Source: Conus ventricosus
Lineage: Eukaryota; Mollusca; Gastropoda; Neogastropoda; Conidae
Direction of reading: 5' to 3'
DNA: 64,000 bases
NCBI GenBank assembly: GCA_018398815.1
Contig: JAFLJL010014656.1
Coordinates: forward strand, 2,501 to 66,500
The translations under genes were made by a program, and so were the position numbers. Of this stretch, positions 22,638 through 34,686 are shown piece by piece. How positions within the stretch are numbered: the stretch's first letter is position 1; each line of letters begins with the position of its first letter. Under the pieces are notes generated by a model that worked only from the letters and a program-made list of their open reading frames with translations, ran no database searches and was not told where the DNA came from.

Positions 22638-23637
22638 NNNNNNNNNNNNNNNNNNNNNNNNNNNNNNNNNNNNNNNNNNNNNNNNNNNNNNNNNNNNNNN
22701 NNNNNNNNNNNNNNNNNNNNNNNNNNNNNNNNNNNNNNNNNNNNNNNNNNNNNNNNNNNNNNNNNNNNNNNNNNNNNNNNNNNNNNNNNNNNNNNNNNNN
22801 NNNNNNNNNNNNNNNNNNNNNNNNNNNNNNNNNNNNNNNNNNNNNNNNNNNNNNNNNNNNNNNNNNNNNNNNNNNNNNNNNNNNNNNNNNNNNNNNNNNN
22901 NNNNNNNNNNNNNNNNNNNNNNNNNNNNNNNNNNNNNNNNNNNNNNNNNNNNNNNNNNNNNNNNNNNNNNNNNNNNNNNNNNNNNNNNNNNNNNNNNNNN
23001 NNNNNNNNNNNNNNNNNNNNNNNNNNNNNNNNNNNNNNNNNNNNNNNNNNNNNNNNNNNNNNNNNNNNNNNNNNNNNNNNNNNNNNNNNNNNNNNNNNNN
23101 NNNNNNNNNNNNNNNNNNNNNNNNNNNNNNNNNNNNNNNNNNNNNNNNNNNNNNNNNNNNNNNNNNNNNNNNNNNNNNNNNNNNNNNNNNNNNNNNNNNN
23201 NNNNNNNNNNNNNNNNNNNNNNNNNNNNNNNNNNNNNNNNNNNNNNNNNNNNNNNNNNNNNNNNNNNNNNNNNNNNNNNNNNNNNNNNNNNNNNNNNNNN
23301 NNNNNNNNNNNNNNNNNNNNNNNNNNNNNNNNNNNNNNNNNNNNNNNNNNNNNNNNNNNNNNNNNNNNNNNNNNNNNNNNNNNNNNNNNNNNNNNNNNNN
23401 NNNNNNNNNNNNNNNNNNNNNNNNNNNNNNNNNNNNNNNNNNNNNNNNNNNNNNNNNNNNNNNNNNNNNNNNNNNNNNNNNNNNNNNNNNNNNNNNNNNN
23501 NNNNNNNNNNNNNNNNNNNNNNNNNNNNNNNNNNNNNNNNNNNNNNNNNNNNNNNNNNNNNNNNNNNNNNNNNNNNNNNNNNNNNNNNNNNNNNNNNNNN
23601 NNNNNNNNNNNNNNNNNNNNNNNNNNNNNNNNNNNNN
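22638..23637. other. Assembly gap, exactly 1000 N
   Basis: A run of N between a CA repeat and the 28-bp minisatellite. The fixed length points to a scaffolding placeholder, so true spacing is unknown. Confidence 0.99.
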
Positions 23638-24015
23638 GGGGGGGGGGAAAAAGGATAAAATCTATGGAGAGGTGGGAGAGGGAAATCCCGATATGGAGAG
23701 GGGGGAGAAGATGAATCATATGGAGAGGTGGGAGAGTGAATTACATATGGAGAGGGGGAGAAGTGAAAAATCATATGGAGAGGTGGGAGAGGGAAATACG
23801 ATATGGAGAGGTGGGGGAGAGTGAATATCATATGGATAGGTGGGAAAAGGGGAAATATCATATGGAGAGGTGGGAAGAGTGACATATCATTTGGAGAGGG
23901 GGGAGAGGGAATATCATATGGAGAGGTGGAGAGTGACATATCTTATGGAGAGTGGGAGAGGGAAATACGATATGGAGAGGTGGGGAAGGGAAAATTCTAT
24001 TTGGAGAGGTGGAGG
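23638..24015. repeat. 28-bp G-rich minisatellite, second locus
   Basis: About 13 copies of ATATGGAGAGGTGGGAG plus AGTGAAATATC. It is related to 14825-16560 and is followed by the same TATATAGTTC...GAAGTT flank, marking the start of segmental copy 2. Confidence 0.9.
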
Positions 24016-24289
24016 GTATATAGTTCTAAACTGATTTAGAAGTTAACTTCCTTCGCCTCACCTCCTACCAGTTCAAAAAATGCCGAAAAAAGGGAACAGG
24101 CGATGAGAGAGATGCTTGCCTGGAAGCTAAGGGGACATGATCTAACAGTTTTAACCGCCTTACCCAGCAGCTTACTAAAGGACGAAACAGCCATGAAAAT
24201 GGTCCCTCACTGGTCAAACTGAAGTGATTTGATAGTCCCCGGTTTCCTTCACAAAGAACCACGAAAATTCGGATAAATCCAATCCTAAG

Positions 24290-24339
<50 letters not shown>

Positions 24340-25661
24340 ACCACACACACAACACGCACTATATCTTCAGGCAATAAATACAAAACCAGAGAAGAGCGGG
24401 CTGGTCAACAAAGCCCAGTCCATCTGGATGCTGACAAGGGGGTTAAAATAGTTGGGATGAGGGCCAAAGAAAAAGAAGCGTTCCAACAAGAACACCAGTA
24501 TGAGCAAAGCTTGAATAGGAATTTCGAGCATTTCGAAAGATGTAGTAGTTGGATTGAACAACACCACAACGCATATTTAGTGCACAAGCTCAAGGATGTA
24601 CATATGATTTGGTATCCGTAGCACTATATCAGGCCTACCATGTCAAAAAGAGAGTTGTGAACCAGTCTTGTCACAACATGCCGTGGGAAATCATCGTGTA
24701 GTAAAAATTACGAAGCATATCTCGTACACAAACTCAAGGATGCACAGATAAACTATGTACTGCTGCACTATATTAGTCTATGCATGTCAAAAAGATAGCT
24801 GTAGAAATAATCCTTTAGCCACAACGTTTAAGTGCGAATTTGTGCGGCCGTTCTTTGCTTCCTGCATAAAGTTCCGACGTCGGCAATAAAAAAACTTAAT
24901 GACATTTAAGGATTATGAGATGTATGCACGTTTGAATCCTCCAAAAAGCGGTGGAACTACGTGTTCAGAGCAGAACGATTTTGGCTCATGGCCGCATTAC
25001 ATGTGTCCATGATTCTCAAGGCCAGATGCAGTCATCTGAATGTGAGCCAGACCCGGACTGCAGAACAAAAAGATGTGACGTCCATGCATCGACTGGGTCC
25101 AACAGAGCCCCTACCCCCAAACTTTGTTGAAATCTGGGAGAGCACAGCTGACTCAAGAACTTCCTGAAGATTACAACAGGAAGTATTTTTTGAGGATGCA
25201 GAGAGAAACGGTCCAGAAGCATAAGTTATGCCGGCTCAGAGAACCTTCTGCTGAACACCAACCGTGATCCATTTCTGGGAGCTGCGAGCGACGGTTGCAG
25301 AAGCAGCAGTGTTCCAGGGCAGAAATCATTTTGAAGACGCAGAGAGAATTGGTGCGAAAGCAGCAGTCGAATCAGGCCTAGAGAACTGCTGCTGATTCCC
25401 AACAGGATCATTTAGGGAATCTGCAGAGAGAATAGAGCAGAAGCAGCAGCCGAAGGAGGCTCAGAGCACGTTCTGCTGATTACCAGCAGAAATGCTTAAT
25501 GGAACTTGCAGAGAGAATAGTTGCAAGAAGCAGCCAGGTCGTACCAGCGACCTCATTTCTGGAATCTGCCGAGAGAATGGTGCCGACCCCCCCCCCCCCC
25601 CCCCACCCCCACCCCCCTCACCCCCACCGCCCCCCGCCCCACCTGCCCAACCCCCCACCCC

Positions 25662-25692
<31 letters not shown>

Positions 25693-27041
25693 GAAGCAGC
25701 TCAGAGGGAAACGTTCTGCTGTTACCAACAGAATTCATTTCTGGAATTCAGAGAGAGAATGGTTACGGAAGCGAGTAGTCGATGAGGTCTGAGAACCTGC
25801 TGCGTACTCCATTGGTTGACGAACGAACGGAAATCAGCGAACGTTGAAATGGAAGGATGGGAGATGACGTCCGAAGTGGAGCCAGGAAAGGAGGGAGCTC
25901 ACTGTGTGTTCCACTGTCGGTTTAGACGTCCCTGTCAAGGGGCCATCACCCCCAGTATCTGTATGCTGGAAGCATGGTAGCTTCCCCTACTCCCTTCAAA
26001 TGCTTGTAAGATGGAGTCCTGGACTGTGGGTTTCTGAACACGCAATTGAATGACGTTAGTTTGTGCAGGTAAGTGAAAGACAAATATCATTCTTTGACCA
26101 ACGTGGATTTCTGAACACGCCAATATGAATGAATTAGTTTGTGCAGGTAAAGTGAGAGACAAATATCATTCTTTGACAAACGTGGTTTTTGAAACACGAC
26201 AGTATGAATGACATTAGTTTGGACGCGAAGTGAGGAGAGAAATACACTTCTTTGACCGCAGTGGCGATCTTTACGTTATCTCATACTTGCTTACGGTCAC
26301 TGTTACATCATTATATTGTGGTCAGTTGTGTTTTTGCTTTGTAAGTATTTCATTCATTCTGTTATAGACCACATGGTCTTTGCCCTAATTGTTGAACCAT
26401 TATGTTTACTGTCTTGTTTTTTTTTTGCCTTGTTTTTGCTTTTTTTTTCCCCTCATACTTTTATATCACCCATATACAGATTGTTCTGTAGGCTTTTATC
26501 TCAACTTCCTGTCAGAGAGAATACTGCGGTATGCCATTATTACGTTTAATCTTACAGGGAGTCTGTGCCGTGCCATTTATATGGTCGTGTTACTAGTTTA
26601 CTGCTTTTCTTTGCCATTGTTGAAACGTCATGTATACAGGTCACCTCCTCTGTGCATTATTTCAACCAAATCATCATATTCCAGTTCTCATACCTGCTAG
26701 TGTTATATCATCATATTTGTTCCATATTCTTCTGTGCATTGTTACTTCATTCATATGACAGGTTTTATGCTCATTACAGTGTTACATTATTGTGCTATAT
26801 GTTACACTGTTCGTTCCAGCTTTTCTTGTTACAGTCTAAATGGGAAATGTCTCTCTATTCTTTGGCATTTAAACATCATCATGTACAGATCGACAGTTTC
26901 TATGCCATTGTTCCATTTTCCTATTGTACAGTATGCATTTCTTTGTGGCTGCATCATTTATGCTGGCTATTCGTTTTCTATCGTTGTTCTTGTTTGGGTT
27001 CCATTCAAAGGTCAGAGTCGTTTCGTTGTTTATATGTCCAG
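24016..27041. other. Segmental copy 2, intron part
   Basis: Collinear with 16570-19507 but with many single-base insertions and deletions. Extra poly-C blocks occur at 24290-24340 and 25575-25692. The 57-bp CTGCAGAGAGAA repeat (25270-25560) and the 78-bp GTTTCTGAACACGC repeat (26025-26240) are present in decayed form. No exon is seen before 27042. Confidence 0.7.
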
Positions 27042-27176
27042 GGGGTGTGTTGATGGTGGTAGGGGACCAGTGTTCCAACAAGGACTGGTCCCCGGGATGT
27101 GCCAATACGCAGTGTAGTCAGTGTTCAGGAGAGTTAGCCCCTGTGAACACTGGCTACACAGGAGACACGTGTACAG
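27042..27176 (+). pseudogene. EGF-like exon Y3, frame-disrupted
   Basis: The second-segment partner of Y1, with acceptor TATATGTCCAG and donor GTAAGTGAAAT kept. The 3' part (AACACTGGCTACACAGGAG) is clear. Inserted and missing bases around TTCCAACAAGGACTGG and TGTGAACACTGG destroy the reading frame; length is 135 nt against 132. This could be a decayed duplicate or uncorrected long-read sequence. Confidence 0.6.
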
Positions 27177-27313
27177 GTAAGTGAAATATGACCACACAGG
27201 AGGACAGTTATACGACAACTGTGATGTCAACTGAAACAGGAGACAGTATACCGACAAACTGTGCTGTCATCTTGACACACAGGGAACACAGAGCTGTCAT
27301 GTCACACTGATGG

Positions 27314-27354
<41 letters not shown>

Positions 27355-28375
27355 GTGTGTGTGTGGTGTGTGTGTGTGTGTGTGTTAGAAGAGAGAGAGA
27401 AGAGAGAGAGAGAGAAGGAGAGAAGTGAGTGAGAGAAGAGAGGAGAGAGAGAGCCAGGAGAGCGGTGAGACCGAGCGAGAGAGATCATAATGTTATAATT
27501 TTGCATGTTCAGCTTAACAAAATGCACGGGAAGGAATCTTTCCTCAGTCCGCATACACAATGACGTCCCTGGCAGTAATTCAACATTGTTTTCACACCGC
27601 ATAACCGACTCAAAGGACAGATCCATAGTGGTGTTCGAGTGGCAGAATCTTGGCCTCCTTCGTGTTTCATCTTGTTTGCTGTTCTGTGAACATGATTACA
27701 AAACAACACCGGTAACAATTTTACGCTTCATTTTCTTCACAGATCAATTGTGACTTGAGGAACTAACCAAGTATTTTTGGTGTGGAATACAGAGTACGGT
27801 TCCAGTTCAGACAGGGGGATATAAATTCAAACCTGTGAGATTTACAATAGCTTATATAATGAAGGGCGTGACGTGACTCAAGATGTGATCCCATTAAATC
27901 ATGGTTCAGTGTTCTGGTTCTATGATTTTAATAGGACATTAACTGATAAAGAATCGTTCAGGACTTTTACTATTTCCTAGTTTAACATGTACTAGGGACT
28001 AGTACTATATTTTTCACGAATAGTCACATTTCCAATTATATGGAAAGTTGGTATTTTGTGTTTTCAGCATGTTCTTTATAAGAAAAATGAAACATGAGGG
28101 AATAACACGAGCAATTTTGTGCAGAAAATTACTTCCCCAGATGGAACGCTGTTGTTTTTTCCATCGTAAAACTGTCTGCGAAGGCGGTATCATAAGTCAT
28201 TCCAATCTTGGCAGAAAGAAATGTGCTGTCGCTTGTAAGTATGTGTGGTAGAAGGTATTTGTTTGTGCTTTTATGGGAAAATCATGAAAATTCGCCGACG
28301 GCGAAAAGAGAGGTTGTTACGCCATGATTAGTCTTTGTGCTCATGCGTGGAAAAAAGTGTTACGAAAAATAAGTT
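27177..28375. other. Intron of segmental copy 2; microsatellites
   Basis: Only about two copies of the 44-bp minisatellite follow the exon (27190-27280). GT (27317-27385) and GA (27388-27480) tracts follow. The rest matches 20070-20900 and has no exon. Confidence 0.6.
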
Positions 28376-28791
28376 ATGCTGTCTTTCCATTTCAGATTGT
28401 CAAGACAAAACTACCGGATGTTATCTTCCATTTTCAGATGTGTCAAGTCAACTAATACAGATGTTGTCTTATATTTTCAGATTGTCAAGACATCTACTAC
28501 CAGATGTTGTCTTCTATTTTCAGATTGTCAGACAACTACTACCAGATGTTGTCTTCATTTTCGATTGTCAAGACTACTACTACAGATGTTGTCTTCTATT
28601 TTCATGGAGTGTCCAAGACAAACTACTACAGATGTTGTCCTTCGATTATCAGATTGTCAAGACAATATACTACCAGATGTTGTCTTTTTTTTCGCTTTTC
28701 AGATTGTCAAGACAACGTATACCCAGATGTAGTCTCCTATTTTCTGATTGTCAAGACAAATACTACCAGATGTTTTGTCTTCTATTTTCAG
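28376..28791 (+). repeat. Tandem array of about 10 splice acceptors before exon Z2
   Basis: The 43-bp unit (TGTTGTCTTCTATTTTCAG plus ATTGTCAAGACAACTAC) is present nine times before the true exon start, against two times in segment 1. Several copies keep both the pyrimidine tract and CAG. The units vary in length by one or a few bases. Confidence 0.8.
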
Positions 28792-28894
28792 ATTGTCAAG
28801 ACAACTACTACCAGGACCCCTATGGCACATGCGCCTCGTGCCAGCTAACTGGCCAGTCACACAACTGCACCAGTCCAACAGGCCAGATGTAGCG
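28792..28894 (+). pseudogene. EGF-like exon Z2, one base long
   Basis: Partner of Z1, with CTATGGCACATGCGCCTCG shared and donor GTCAGGTCAG kept. Substitutions include an AGCTAACTGG segment and GTAGCG in place of GTAACG. At 103 nt the frame is off by one compared with Z1, so as read it is not a functional symmetric exon. Confidence 0.6.
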
Positions 28895-29439
28895 GTCAGG
28901 TCAGTGATGGATTTTTTTTCTTTGTTTTGTTGTTGTATTTAAATTCTCTTTCGGGTTTTCGGTCAGTTTTATTAAGTTCTCTATAATCAGTATTTTCCGG
29001 ACCAAATAAAAACATTCAATGATAAGTGCCTGCAGAGTTTAGTCATCTAAATGTGAGGGTGTGCCTGTTCTGTATTTTTCAGTTTTATTACCACACAACG
29101 CTCTGTGTGTGTGTGTGTGTGTGTCTGTGTGTGTGTGTGGTGTGTGTGTGTGTGTGGTGTGTGTGTGTGTGTGTGTGTGTGTGATGCGTTGTAATTGTAT
29201 CACACAACAGTATGCGATATACTTATTTCACCAGGACATTACAGTTGTTTGGTACTAAATCCAATGACTTCAGAAATATTGCCGTGTGCAGTCGTTAAAG
29301 AACGCGGGGCTTAGTAAAATAGATTCAATTCCGGAATAAGCCGGTCTCTTTATGTCCAAAACAAGATATGACATTGCTGTCTTTCTAAGATAGTGTGCAG
29401 TTTAAAAAAAAGCAAGGTGTTATACATGGCAGCAGGCTC

Positions 29440-29482
<43 letters not shown>

Positions 29483-29605
29483 GTGTGGTGTGTGTGTGTG
29501 TGTGTTGTGTGTGTGTGGGTGCTGTGTGCGATGTGGTGAGTGAGTGAGTGTGTGAAAATATTGCTCATCGTGAGCTCAGAAGTGTTTCCGTGTTTATATG
29601 TCCAG
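28895..29605. other. Intron of segmental copy 2; GT tracts
   Basis: GT-rich tracts lie at 29103-29185 and 29440-29530. Between them, 29186-29440 has no counterpart in the short intron of segment 1, so it is an insertion or a deletion there. No exon is seen. Confidence 0.6.
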
Positions 29606-29735
29606 GGTGTGTTGATGGATGTACGGGGACCAGTGTCCACAGCCTGTTCCCCGGGATGTCCCAATCAGCAGTGTGGTCAAGAGTCGGGAGAGTGTAGCCC
29701 CTGTAACACTGGGTACACAGGAGACACGCGTACAG
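29606..29735 (+). pseudogene. EGF-like exon Y4, frame-disrupted
   Basis: Partner of Y2: 130 nt, acceptor ATGTCCAG and donor GTAAGTGAAAA kept. Two bases are missing near GATGTACGGGGACC and AGTGTCCAC relative to Y2, so the frame shifts early and then largely recovers (SPGCPNQQCGQESGEC). Confidence 0.65.
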
Positions 29736-29960
29736 GTAAGTGAAAACTAACCACACAGGAAACAGTCATACCCGACAACTGTGATGTCAATCTGACACAC
29801 AGGAGAAAGTTATACGACAACTGTGATGTCAAAACTGAACCAGCAGGCGAAAGTTAGTACGACAACTTTGATGTAAAAATCGCAACACAGGGAAACTCTG
29901 TGCACAGGTTGCAAACACATACATAATACAGATGGCGCATCCACCAACTTCGACCTCCCT
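29736..29960 (+). repeat. 44-bp minisatellite after exon Y4, about 3 decayed copies
   Basis: The same unit as after Y2 but only three copies, with indels. It leads into GACCTCCCTCCACACAACAC, as in segment 1. Confidence 0.75.
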
Positions 29961-30037
29961 CCACACAACACACAACACGCACCGACGCCGCACGCACGCA
30001 CGCACGCAGCACGCACGCACGCACGCACGCACGCACG

Positions 30038-30069
<32 letters not shown>

Positions 30070-30149
30070 CAAACACACACACACACGCGCGCGCGGCGCA
30101 CTCCTTAAAACCTATACACACACACTCACATAAACACTCATTAAACACA

Positions 30150-30190
<41 letters not shown>

Positions 30191-30326
30191 ACACACACAC
30201 AACACACCACCACACACAACACACGCTCGCACTTACACACACAAACACACACACACACACCCACCCACACCACACACACACACACCCACCACACGCTCAC
30301 ATACACACACATACACAAACACAACA

Positions 30327-30376
<50 letters not shown>

Positions 30377-30415
30377 ATTACACACACGCGCGCGCACAGC
30401 ACGCACGCACACACA

Positions 30416-30494
<79 letters not shown>

Positions 30495-30767
30495 CACCCG
30501 CACACACACACGCGTGCGCGCACACCACAAACACACACGCACACCACACACTCACACCACACACACACACACACACACACACACAACACACACACACACA
30601 CACACCACACACACACACATACACCTAGGCACACGCCCCAGGCACTCGCCCACACAACGCACACACAGAGCGAACTCGAATACTCTCAAGACACCGCCAC
30701 AAAAACACGCGCGCGCACGCACACACACACACACACACCACACACACACACACACCCACCACACACA

Positions 30768-30801
<34 letters not shown>

Positions 30802-30975
30802 ACACCCACCCACACACACACACCACACACGTACGCACGCGCGGAACGCACGCTCGCTGCGCGCGCCCACACACACATGCACACACACACACACACACAC
30901 CACACCCACACCAAACACACACACACACACACTCACACACACACACACACACACACATCACCACAACACATGATG
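29961..30975. repeat. Long CA/CG microsatellite
   Basis: About 1 kb of (CA)n with CGCG and ACGC interruptions. Near 30625-30715 a 90-bp non-repetitive patch (CTAGGCACACGCCCCAGG and following) breaks it. All open frames are repeat translations. Confidence 0.95.
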
Positions 30976-31204
30976 GGGAGGGGGGGGAAACGACTTACAT
31001 ATGTAAATAACAACTAAGTCGGTGTTGTCTTGTCCTTTTTCATCTTCACCCTTCTGCAAACTTGATTGCTGGCCTGGTTCAAACGAAACAATAAAACCTC
31101 CGTCCTTGGCATGCATCTGTCTGGAAAGACATCACATGGGAGACAAACTGCCAACCGGAAGAGAATTTCCTGCAACATTCAGGTCCGGCTTCCATAAATA
31201 GGTA

Positions 31205-31645
31205 GACTGAGGTTCTGAATGTACTGTTTCAGTATATAGGGTAAGGCGACTGAGGTATGACTGTACTGACTTCAGTACACGGGTAGGGGCGACTGGTACG
31301 TCTGAATTAAGACTTCAGTATATAGGGTAAGGTCGATGAGGTCTGACTGTACTGAACTTCGTATCATAAGGTAAGGCGACTGAGGTTGAATGTATGACTT
31401 CAGTATATAGGGTAAGGGCGACGAGGTCTAATTGTACTGAACTTCAGTAATTTAGGGTAAGCCGACTGAGGTTAATTGTTGCTGACTTCAGTTATATTGG
31501 GTAAGGTCGACTGAGTCTGACTGTATTGACTTCAGTATATAGGGTTAAGGGCCGACTGAGGTCTGAATGTACTGACTTCAGTATATAGGGTCAGGGCGAC
31601 TGAGGTCTGACTGTACTGACTTCAGTATATAGGGTAAGGGTGGCA
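31205..31645. repeat. 44-bp minisatellite, about 10 copies
   Basis: Unit: GACTGAGGTCTGAATGTACT plus GACTTCAGTATATAGGGTAAG. Copies are noisy in length. Nothing else is seen between the CA tract and this array. Confidence 0.85.
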
Positions 31646-31689
31646 CGGCCAACATGGTGGGGAAATTTCAGGACAAGGTTACCCACAAA

Positions 31690-31890
31690 CGACAAACGAA
31701 CATCTAGTTTGTTGCTTGGCTGGTTTGCTTCTGACCCACACACCTGACAAAGCTTTTTGTCATCTCCCCGGTGGTTCCAGACAAGAAGAAACAGACCTTT
31801 GACCGGTGCAGAAACTGTTGGGTCACGGGGAAAAAACCCAGAAGGCAGCACAGGACATGTTTGAACGGTGTCAGGTCGTCTGAACAGTCT
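31690..31890 (+). pseudogene. Possible piggyBac transposase C-terminal relic
   Basis: One frame reads HLTKLFVISPVVPDKKK followed by RCRNC, GKKPRRQHRTC. This resembles the proline/lysine linker and terminal Cys-rich zinc-finger of piggyBac transposases. There are stops upstream, and only about 60 codons can be compared, so the match may be chance. No terminal repeats were found. Confidence 0.25.
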
Positions 31891-32074
31891 TGGCTACATA
31901 CTTGTAGCATGGCATCTGTCTTGGCTACATACTTGTAGCATGGCATCTCGGAACCAAATTTGTCACCAGTATGTACCATGGTATTTGCACGGCTGCTTTT
32001 GCCGCTGCCATAAAGTGTATACAGAATATCCAGCATTTGACGGTGAAGCTGCGAACGGGCAGGCAGTATGCTGA
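31891..32074. other. No gene seen; short direct repeat
   Basis: A direct repeat of CTTGGCTACATACTTGTAGC at 31889-31920 and 31920-31950 is the only structure noticed. Confidence 0.5.
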
Positions 32075-32345
32075 GGGGCCTGAGGGAAAGGGCTAAAGGT
32101 ACAGCCAGTGCTGAATGACTGAGGGAAAGGGCTAAAGGTACAGCCAGAGCTGAATGACTGAGGGAAAGGGCTAAAGGTACAGCCAGTGCTGAATGACTGA
32201 GGGAAAGGGCATAAGGTACAGCCAGAGCTGAATGACTGAGGGAAAGGGCTAAAGGTACAGCCAGAGCTGAATGACTGAGGGAAAGGCTAAAGCTGAATGA
32301 TTGAGGGAAAGGGCTAAAGCTACAGCCAGAGCTGAATGACTGAGG
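32075..32345. repeat. 39-bp minisatellite, about 7 copies
   Basis: Unit: CTGAGGGAAAGGGCTAAAGG plus TACAGCCAGAGCTGAATGA, very regular except for one shortened copy at 32280-32300. Confidence 0.9.
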
Positions 32346-32521
32346 GCAGGTATGGGTCAGACAGCAGACAGCTGCTGTAGAAGGGTCAGTGACGTGGCTG
32401 ATGCTACTGACTCCCAGACATCAACATCTTCGTTCAACAGCCATTCTGATGAAGATTTTGGCGATAATTCACGTGATTGTACATTCTGTGATCAAACTGA
32501 TTACATGCTTGTTGTTTCTGT

Positions 32522-32895
<374 letters not shown>

Positions 32896-32925
32896 CACAA
32901 TGCTTGTATGTTTCACATTTCAGAC

Positions 32926-33840
32926 TGTCCTGCGTAATGATGTAGCTACTTTGAGACCATCTCTGCGTAATGGTGTAGCTACTTTGAGACCATCATCTGC
33001 GTAATGGTGTAGCTACTTTGAGACCATCTCTGCGTAATGGTGGAGCTACTTTGAGACCAATCTGCGTAATGGTGGAGCTACTTTGAGACCATCTCTGCGT
33101 AATGGTGGAGCTACTTTGAGACCATCTCTGCGTAATGGTGTAGCTACTACTTGAGACCATCTCTGCGTATGTGTAGCTACTTTGAGACCATCTCTGCGTA
33201 ATGGTGTAGCTACTTTGAGACCATCTGTGCGTAATGGTGTAGCTACTTTGAGACCATCTCTGCGTAATGATGTAGCTACTTTGAGACCATCTGTGCGTAA
33301 ATGGTGTAGCTACTTTTGAGACCACTCTGCGTAATTGTGTAGCTACTTTGAGACCATCTCTGCGTAATGGTGTACTACTTTGAGACCATCTCTGCGTAAT
33401 GGTGTAGCTACTTTGAGACCATCTGTGCGTAATGGTGTAGCTACTTTGAGACCATCTGTGCGTAATGGTGTAGCTACTTTGAGACCATCTCTGCGTAATG
33501 ATGTAGCTTCTTTGAGACCATCTTGCGTAATGGTGTAGCTACTTTGAGACCCATCTGTGCGTAATGGTGTAGCTACTTTGAGACCATCTCTGCGTAATGA
33601 TGTAGCTACTTTGAGACATCTCGTGCGTAATGGTGTAGCTACTTTGAGACCATCTCTGGTGTAAATGGTGTAGGTACTTTGAGACCATCTGTGCGTAATG
33701 GTGTAGCTACTTTGAGACCATCTCTGCGTAATGGTGTAGCTACTTGAGACCATCTCTGCGTAATGGTGTAGCTAATTTTTGAAACCATCTGTGCGTAATG
33801 GTGTAGCTACTTTGAGACCATCTGTGCGTAATGGTGTTTG
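32926..33840. repeat. 33-bp minisatellite, about 28 copies
   Basis: Unit: TCTGCGTAATGGTGTAGC plus TACTTTGAGACCATC. Because the unit is 11 codons long, the minus strand stays open in two frames (DGLKVATPLRR-type and RWSQSSYTITQ-type repeats) for over 100 codons. I see no start context, splice sites or flanking coding sequence to support a protein. Confidence 0.9.
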
Positions 33841-34686
33841 CTGCTGTGATGTCACACGAGTAATCCCTGGTGAGGACACGTAATCTGTGCATATCGGTAA
33901 AAACCATTGTGCGCTGTTGACAAAAATGGCGTATATGGAAGAAATGTGCCCTGTCGACAAGGTACATCAGTTGTGGCATCCAATCCACGTCACAGCATTG
34001 TGTGACGTGGTGTGTTTTGCTCATGTGAAGGATGTAGTCCAGCACTAAAGCTACATACCTGTCAGAGGGGCACACAACGTATGTTAGGATTTGAACATGA
34101 GCATTTATCCCCAAGGTGTAGAAATAAAACCACAACACGTCCATTAAAGAATTACTCACTATTTTGTACTCACAGCTAACACTTGGCTCTGTACATAAAA
34201 ACACTAACAACCGTATAGCACAATTCTGTAAAAAAAAAAGAGAAAGAAATCTTACAGTAAGGACAAAACTTTGTCCCTTGAAATGAGGTTTTAGAAAGCT
34301 TAGGACAGTGACCAGATTTGGTCTGGTTTTATTCCACATGAAAGGTCCGACAATTTAGGTATGTAATGGATTGAAAATAAATTTCATGGGTCGTGTCCGT
34401 TCTTTAATTCTTTTTCAGAAACAGTTTTTTTCCCTTATGGCTGTAACACTCTGAAAGGTAAACGGCCCTTACGGTGTTTGACTATAAGAAGACTGAAATA
34501 AACACATACTAACATTTGACGTCTTTCTGCATCATGCAATACAACCAGTTTGTGACGGGTCTCCGACGCTCCCCCTCGTTATTAAAATAAGATTTTCATA
34601 TTCAGGATGCAGGGGTTATAGACAGAAGTATTTACGCTTTCACAACCAAATATGGCCGCTCCTCCCCCCATGAGGACAGCAACTTT
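33841..34686. other. No gene seen
   Basis: A single-copy-looking, AT-moderate stretch up to the second gap. An open frame on the minus strand from 34339 into the 33-bp array is not supported by composition or similarity I recognise. Confidence 0.5.

Noticed and set aside
22112..23939. Long open frames spanning the first N block
   Set aside because: Most codons are N and the rest is CA/GT repeat or the 28-bp minisatellite.
30112..30964. Cys/Val-rich and Thr/His-rich frames at CA/GT tracts (also at 8.5, 13.5, 32.5, 60.2 and 62.2 kb)
   Set aside because: Direct translations of dinucleotide repeats.
32926..33840. CRISPR array
   Set aside because: Units are contiguous without unique spacers, no cas genes, animal DNA.
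33740..34339. 199-codon minus-strand frame
   Set aside because: Ends in the 33-bp array; the unique part has no recognisable domain or codon pattern.
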